Origin: Numida meleagris
Taxonomy: Eukaryota > Chordata > Aves > Galliformes > Numididae
DNA length: 64,000 bases
Assembly: GCF_002078875.1 (NCBI RefSeq)
Contig: NC_034412.1
Coordinates: forward strand, 85,733,491-85,797,490
Direction of reading: 5' to 3'
Made by a program: the position numbers and the translations under genes. The notes beneath the pieces are model-generated. The model ran no database searches. It was not told the origin of the DNA and saw only the letters and a list, made by a program, of their open reading frames with translations. Position 1 is the stretch's first letter; each line of letters begins with the position of its first letter. Positions 59,901-64,000 of this stretch are shown piece by piece.

Positions 59901-62900
59901 TAGTGTGCACACCAATAATTTTATATTTGCTCTTTCAAGTGAACACGCAGTAAAACCCACTGCTATCCTAAATAGGTCAGGATTTTTGGAACTATTTAAG
60001 TACCTCAAGGTTATTATCCATATAGCCTTGAGAAGCCTCTTGAGTTTTCTGTGTTGTTTGGAATTGCATGATTCAATTAAAGGGCGGGCATGACCAAAGA
60101 TTCTTAGTTTCTAAGCAGGATTTTTTGTTTGTTGTAGGACATTCAGGAAAGGTTATTTAACTGGGAGCTTATGGTGAAAATGATTGATTCACTGAAGTCC
60201 TGTATACCAGAAGAGTGCAGGTGTAGACTGAATATTCTATCAAATATTCTGGACCATTTAACTGTAAAGAATAAACTCTCAGTTCGACAAAAAGAAGAAC
60301 TTTTAACAGACCTTCACAAGGCCTTCTGGGAGCAATTGGCACATTTCACTAATGGTGAGTACTTAGACAGTAGGTTGTGGTTTAACTAATTTAAGTATGA
60401 ATTCTCTTAGTTGTATTAATTAGTACAAAAATTATGGCTTTAGTCCTATATGCCTCTGTTTTAAGTGTGTTGATGAATTGGCCAAAAACACTATCCTTGT
60501 GAAGGCTGGACACTTAGAATAGGAACATTGGCTTTAAGCCTTCCTGATCTTGTTAATAGCACTATTTTGAACTTACTCTACAGGTCATATAATCTGTACC
60601 TTTTTTCATTGTTTTGAAATTTGAAGTAGAGTCACATATGCTGCAAGTAGTTTTAAGATTTCTTCATTTATTCTTTATGTACTTGACGTTGTTGGTGATA
60701 TTGGCTAATATTAAGGGTAGTACCAGTTGCTGATGTGAAAAATGTTGTCTTACAATCAATTACTGGCACGTAGAAGAGGTGCCCAAAAAATATAGTTGCA
60801 TTGTCACTCTTGGGAAAAGGTAACGTTAACAGCTATGATGTTCAGAAATCTTCTCTTTTAACATCTAAGATATTTAAAAAAATCTTTTCTTCTTCCCTGT
60901 TCACCTTTTTAGACTGCCTAGCTATAGGTTATATAATATTAATGAAGTCTAAGCTAACTGACTTAAAGTTTTTCCCTGTTTCACTGCAGATGTTATCTAA
61001 TGTATCAGGCAGGGTATGAAATTGTCTCCTTAAGATGTTTTAGATGACCTGTGAAAGGTATTAGTCATAAGCCAGTGATAAGAAAATAATAGCTTACCCT
61101 TTTCTGAAGGCAAACACTTGCTGAAAATTCCCACAGGATGCAATCTCCAAGTAGAAATCTTCCCATTCTGCCTGCCAGATCTTAAGGGTGGCCCTGGGTC
61201 CACCCTTTCCATTTGAACAGGTGAATTGCTTGCACCTGTGCTCCTAGGGCTAGCCACGCCTCTTCGCCACATGCTCAATCACTGGTTCAGGCTGTGACCT
61301 AACAGTTCCCATACGCCTAACATTCACCTTCTTTAGAAATCTACCCCTGACTTCTCTAATAGGTGCTGTATGAAGGGCTTACAGTTTCCCGTCAGCACTC
61401 ATGGAAAATTTTGGTATGCATTCAGTCAAAAAAAGTATAGTGAGAAGTACTTTTTTTCCAGAACCATTTCTTCTACTCATGAGCATACTTAGAGAAAACT
61501 GTCCTTCTGAAGCAGCTTCAGGGTTAGAGATTGGTGAGAATATATATATTCTTGTTGCAGTATATTCTTGCTGCAGTGCTGCTGATCATTATTACTAAGC
61601 CTGTATGTGAAATTGTGCCCTGCAGTGAAGAGGGACATATACAGGTAGATCAGGTTGCTCAGAGCCTGGTCCAGCCTGACCCTGAATGTCTCTGAGGATG
61701 GGGCATCTACCATCACTCTTGGCAACCTGTTCCAGTGCCTCACCACCCTTATAGTAAAAAAACTTCATCATAGAATCATAGAATGGCTTGGGTTGAAAGG
61801 GACTTCAAGGATCATCAAGTCCTAACCCTCCTGCCACAGGCAGTGTTGCCAAACACTAAATTAAGTACTATATCAGATTTCCCAGGCCTCATCCCACCTG
61901 GCATTAAACAGCTCCAGGGATGAGGCATCCACGGCCTCTCTGGGCAACCTGATCCAGCAACTCACTCAGTAAAAAACTTTCCCCTGACATCCAATTTAAG
62001 TCTCCCCTCTTTCAGTTTGAAACTATTTCCTCCTGTCCTATCCCAACAGACATGGCTAAAGAGTCTGTTCCCTTCTTTCTTATAGCCCCCCTTTAGATAA
62101 TTGAAAGGCCGCTTTCAGGTCTCACCAGAGCCATCTCTTCTCCAGGCTGAACAGCCTCAGCTCTTTCAGCCTGTGTGTCATCGCACGTTATTTCATGGAT
62201 ATTTACTTCTAGAACTGGCATGCCTAGTTCATAGTCTTTGCGTATGTCCAGGCACTAACTTCCCTTAAAAATGAGCTAATATCTGTGCCTATTTTTCCCC
62301 CCATTTTGCATTGTTTCTCTTGTTCCAAAGCAGAAAACTCTGTCAAGGCCTTGATTTTATGTAAACTCAGCATTTATAGTAACAGTTTTAAATATGCAGA
62401 AGGGCATTAGTTCACAACATCCTAATTTCACGTACAAGTGAAATGTGCTTAAGAAAAAAATCTCTGGAGAGTTGACCTTGGGTATGAGCTCCTTAATACA
62501 TCAGTTATACTGTACCTATAATTCACAAGTGAAACACAGAGCCAGTGAGAAGCATTGCTCCTAGGAAACAAACAGGAAAGTTGAAAGAAGCAAGTGGTGT
62601 TTAAAAATAATGATTGCAACATTTGTTCAGGGGACATTTTTGTTGGAGGCTTTCCTGTATTTTCAGTGCACTTTCAAATGTTTTGTCAGTGAGCCATCAG
62701 TCTGTGGACATGTATGATAAATGAACATGGAGAAAGTAGCGTGCACAGTGAGGAGCAGGTGAGGGGACTGTGGATGTTTAGTCTTGAGAAAAGGAGGCTG
62801 AGGGGAGACCTCATTGCTCTTCACAACTACCTGAAATGAGGTTTTAGTGAGGTGGGTGTCTGTCTCTTTTCTCAGGTCAAAGGATTAGATTAGATGTCAA

Positions 62901-64000
62901 GAAGAATTTAGTCACAGAAAGAGTGGTTAGGCATTGAAACAGGCTGCCCAAGGAAGGTGGTGGTGCTGCCATCCCTGGAGGTATTTATGAAACATGTGGA
63001 TGGGTCATGGTTTAGTGGTGGGCCTGGTAATGTTGGGTGATAGTTGGGCTTGGAAATCTTAAGGGTCTTTTTCAACCTCAATGATCCCATGAATCTATGA
63101 TTCTCCACAAAATAATTTATCTCAGTTAAATCAACCACATCTTACTCTTCTTTTGCATTCCCATTTATCTACATGTGTCCAGGGTGAATTACTGATCTGG
63201 GACAGAGTGTGTAGGGGAAATGAAGATTCCTAGGAGGACAGGCAATGTGACGTGAAATATTGAGAAAACCCCAAAAGCATCAATTCTACTCTGTAGGATG
63301 GGGTTCAGGTAGACTTATGAATTTGTAAATCACTTAAAGCAAGAGGAAGGATGAAAGAAGGAAGAACTGGGTCCCAGATATTTCACAGTATTCATGCAAA
63401 ACCAGAGGAACCTTGACAATGTTTGCAGGTTCTTGAAAAAGTTGCTTTGGAAGCCTGATATACCTGGCATCCCTGTTCAAACTAACAGGAACTGAAGCTC
63501 CTCTGGACCTGTTTTCCTTACCATATGTTGCTGCTGTTGTCCTTGAAGTAGCATTTGCTTATCTGCAGTTAGGTAATGAGCCATTTCTGGACTTCCCTAA
63601 AGCAGGAGGGGGAGGTTTGGCAAGGGTGCTGCAGGTAGGAATCTGTTTCTTGAACTGAACTCACCACCTACGCTAAAGCAGTACTAGTGAATGTGAGAGT
63701 GCAGGATAGTAGATTAAAAAAAAAGGATAGATTTATGTGGCCAAAAGTTTGCATCTGAAAAGATTTTCATAGTAAGAAACAGGTTTGAAATTCTGTGTGG
63801 TAATTCCTTGCCTGTTTTGTTCACTAACAGATTTCTGTGAGCTTATGTTGTACGACAGTAGCAGATGCTACTTTCTCCCTGTGGAGTTACAGTATCTAAT
63901 CATTTGTATTTCATGTTCCAGAATGCATCCAGCAAAGTAAAGACCTCATCCTGAAACGACTGGAGTGCCATGCAAAGAAGAGAGAAGACTTAAAACACAG
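44748..64000 (+). CDS. EVC: EVC, 5' portion, 10 coding exons, gene continues past right edge
   Basis: Partner of EVC2 in the ciliary EvC-zone complex that promotes Hedgehog signalling by binding Smoothened (known for the family). Exons: 44748-44921, 48085-48195, 50926-51009, 51544-51776, 52762-52846, 54144-54242, 56457-56594, 58437-58595, 60138-60354, and 63922 to the edge. They join in frame into about 459 residues. Seen: an N-terminal hydrophobic segment (residues about 24-46) followed by Cys and a basic RRRR stretch, typical of a membrane anchor with a cytoplasmic body; the very conserved block [20 protein letters not shown] across exons 3 and 4; then lysine- and glutamate-rich helical segments. 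The open frame is unbroken and all introns are GT-AG. Human EVC is about 990 residues, so about half is present. The start ATG at 44748 is chosen because it begins a short N-terminus ahead of the membrane segment and opens the CpG-island exon. Confidence 0.95.
44922..48084 (+). other. EVC: EVC intron 1
   Basis: 3.2 kb. The first about 150 bp belong to the CpG island. Holds a 54-bp tandem duplication at 46747-46829. Nothing else supported. Confidence 0.75.
46747..46829. repeat. Partial tandem duplication, 54-bp period
   Basis: TACTGTTAAAGTTGATGGAC ATATAAAGG at 46747 recurs at 46801 with one mismatch, separated by related GTTAAAG words. Confidence 0.85.
48085..48195 (+). CDS. EVC: EVC exon 2
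   Basis: 111 bp, phase 0 to 0. Reads [20 protein letters not shown] then [17 protein letters not shown]. It aligns with the poorly conserved human stretch DDTQNLLKNLESN, so homology here is mostly by position. Acceptor TCGGAATTTCAG, donor GTAAAG. Confidence 0.85.
48196..50925 (+). other. EVC: EVC intron 2
   Basis: 2.7 kb, AT-rich; T-rich tracts near 48950 and 49290. No repeat family or gene recognised. Confidence 0.75.
50926..51009 (+). CDS. EVC: EVC exon 3
   Basis: 84 bp, phase 0 to 0. Reads ENESPLNSN then [19 protein letters not shown], almost identical to human [20 protein letters not shown]. Acceptor TTTTCCATACAG, donor GTAAGG. One of the most conserved parts of the protein. Confidence 0.97.
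51010..51543 (+). other. EVC: EVC intron 3
   Basis: 534 bp, nothing supported beyond splice sites. Confidence 0.8.
51544..51776 (+). CDS. EVC: EVC exon 4
   Basis: 233 bp, phase 0 to 2. Begins [20 protein letters not shown] and includes [20 protein letters not shown] and [10 protein letters not shown], matching human [20 protein letters not shown] and [20 protein letters not shown]. Serine-rich, probably unstructured. Acceptor TTTTTTACTGTAG, donor GTAAGC. Confidence 0.97.
51777..52761 (+). other. EVC: EVC intron 4
   Basis: 985 bp. Around 52501-52576 lies a short reading ([19 protein letters not shown] ending in a stop) after a CTTGTAG, but it is not part of the conserved EVC frame. Nothing else supported. 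Confidence 0.7.
52762..52846 (+). CDS. EVC: EVC exon 5
   Basis: 85 bp, phase 2 to 0. With two carried bases reads [29 protein letters not shown], matching human [20 protein letters not shown]. Acceptor CTTTGTTCTAG, donor GTAGGT. Confidence 0.95.
52847..54143 (+). other. EVC: EVC intron 5
   Basis: 1.3 kb, AT-rich, nothing supported. Confidence 0.75.
54144..54242 (+). CDS. EVC: EVC exon 6
   Basis: 99 bp, phase 0 to 0. Reads [20 protein letters not shown] then [13 protein letters not shown], aligned with human [28 protein letters not shown]. Acceptor CCTTTTAAATAG, donor GTAAGT. Confidence 0.94.
54243..56456 (+). other. EVC: EVC intron 6
   Basis: 2.2 kb with an old CR1 fragment near 54840-55012. 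Nothing else supported. Confidence 0.75.
54840..55012 (-). mobile_element. Old CR1 fragment
   Basis: Contains GTTGGAAGGCATCTGTGAAG ATCATCTGCTTCA and, further in, GGCAGCTTAGGCCAGTATTC, matching the CR1 3' region in reverse at high divergence. The termini are unclear. Confidence 0.65.
56457..56594 (+). CDS. EVC: EVC exon 7
   Basis: 138 bp, phase 0 to 0. Reads [20 protein letters not shown] then [22 protein letters not shown], matching human [20 protein letters not shown] and DVEKKEREYSEQLIDN. Acceptor TTTCTTTCCAG, donor GTAACT. Coiled-coil-like. Confidence 0.96.
56595..58436 (+). other. EVC: EVC intron 7
   Basis: 1.8 kb, nothing supported. Confidence 0.75.
58437..58595 (+). CDS. EVC: EVC exon 8
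   Basis: 159 bp, phase 0 to 0. Begins [20 protein letters not shown] and includes [20 protein letters not shown], matching human [20 protein letters not shown] and LTERMIAAEGLLCDSQEL. Acceptor CATTCAACAG, donor GTAAAG. Confidence 0.97.
58596..60137 (+). other. EVC: EVC intron 8
   Basis: 1.5 kb, nothing supported. Confidence 0.75.
60138..60354 (+). CDS. EVC: EVC exon 9
   Basis: 217 bp, phase 0 to 1. Contains [15 protein letters not shown] and [20 protein letters not shown], matching human TRCRLAAISHGLELL and [20 protein letters not shown]. Acceptor TTTGTTTGTTGTAG, donor GTGAGT. Confidence 0.96.
61645..61768 (-). mobile_element. CR1 LINE fragment lacking its 3' end
   Basis: Minus-strand reading contains [20 protein letters not shown], the CR1 C-terminal motif. 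It stops abruptly where a second CR1 with a complete 3' end begins. Confidence 0.85.
61769..62190 (-). mobile_element. CR1 LINE, 3' fragment
   Basis: Starts with the CR1 3' end in reverse (ATCATAGAATCATAGAATGG CTTGGGTTG) and continues through ATGAGGCATCCACGGCCTCT and CTGAACAGCCTCAGCTCTTT. 5' truncated near 62190. Confidence 0.92.
62752..63106 (+). mobile_element. CR1 LINE, 3' fragment in opposite orientation
   Basis: Contains AGGCTGAGGGGAGACCTCAT TGCTCT, CAGGCTGCCCAAGGAAGGTG and the 3' end CAACCTCAATGATCCCATGA ATCTATGATTC. With the 61769-62190 copy it forms a loose inverted pair about 560 bp apart. Confidence 0.92.
63922..64000 (+). CDS. EVC: EVC exon 10 (reaches right edge)
   Basis: At least 79 bp, entered in phase 1. 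Reads [26 protein letters not shown], aligned with human [20 protein letters not shown]. Acceptor TTTCATGTTCCAG. The window ends in ACACAG, which would be a normal exon end if GT follows, so the exon may end exactly at the edge. Confidence 0.9.

Larger units (their letters stand above)
60355..63921 (+). other. EVC: EVC intron 9
   Basis: 3.6 kb with three CR1 fragments at 61645-63106, two in minus and one in plus orientation. No additional exon seen. Confidence 0.8.

Noticed and set aside
1..64000. CRISPR arrays, operons, phage or plasmid features, tRNA or rRNA genes
   Set aside because: No spaced direct repeats, bacterial gene layout or cloverleaf-like sequences were seen. The window is vertebrate intron-rich DNA.

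Overview
This is a vertebrate nuclear window, almost certainly from a bird and consistent with a chicken-like galliform. The evidence is CR1 LINE fragments with the avian 3' end (repeats of ATTCTATG and TGATTCTATG), GT-AG introns, one CpG island and no prokaryotic-style operons. Species and chromosome are inferences.

The window is one head-to-head gene pair. EVC2 (limbin) runs leftwards on the minus strand from its start codon at 44657 to the left edge: 14 coding exons were located, and the 3' part of the gene lies outside. EVC runs rightwards on the plus strand from its start codon at 44748 to the right edge: 10 coding exons were located, and the last one reaches the edge. Every exon was placed by protein similarity to mammalian EVC/EVC2 as I remember them, by GT-AG boundaries and by matching intron phase. 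All exons are open, with no stop or frameshift, so both genes look functional. The two proteins form a membrane complex at the base of the primary cilium that relays Hedgehog signalling downstream of Smoothened. Their start codons are only 90 bp apart inside a shared CpG island (about 44.2-45.1 kb), which must act as a bidirectional promoter.

Layout: 1-44657, EVC2 exons 14 to 1 with introns of 0.5-8 kb; 44658-44747, shared promoter; 44748-64000, EVC exons 1 to 10. The introns hold CR1 fragments (20.7, 37.1-38.3, 43.7, 54.8, 61.6-62.2 and 62.75-63.1 kb), a solo LTR of an endogenous retrovirus with a 6-bp target-site duplication (19641-20013), two minus-strand polyA-signal plus A-run ends that look like retroposed transcripts (14.86 and 17.73 kb), a 36-nt T run, simple repeats and several perfect inverted repeats.

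The most interesting points are the very compact shared promoter, an EVC2 start region with ATGs in all three frames that pairs arithmetically with two possible exon 2 acceptors, a signal-peptide core built from a 12-bp tandem repeat, the LTR with an internal 16-bp array, and the poly(A)-tailed retroposon-like ends in one intron. I found no convincing RNA gene, CRISPR array or intact mobile element, and no novel multi-gene system.
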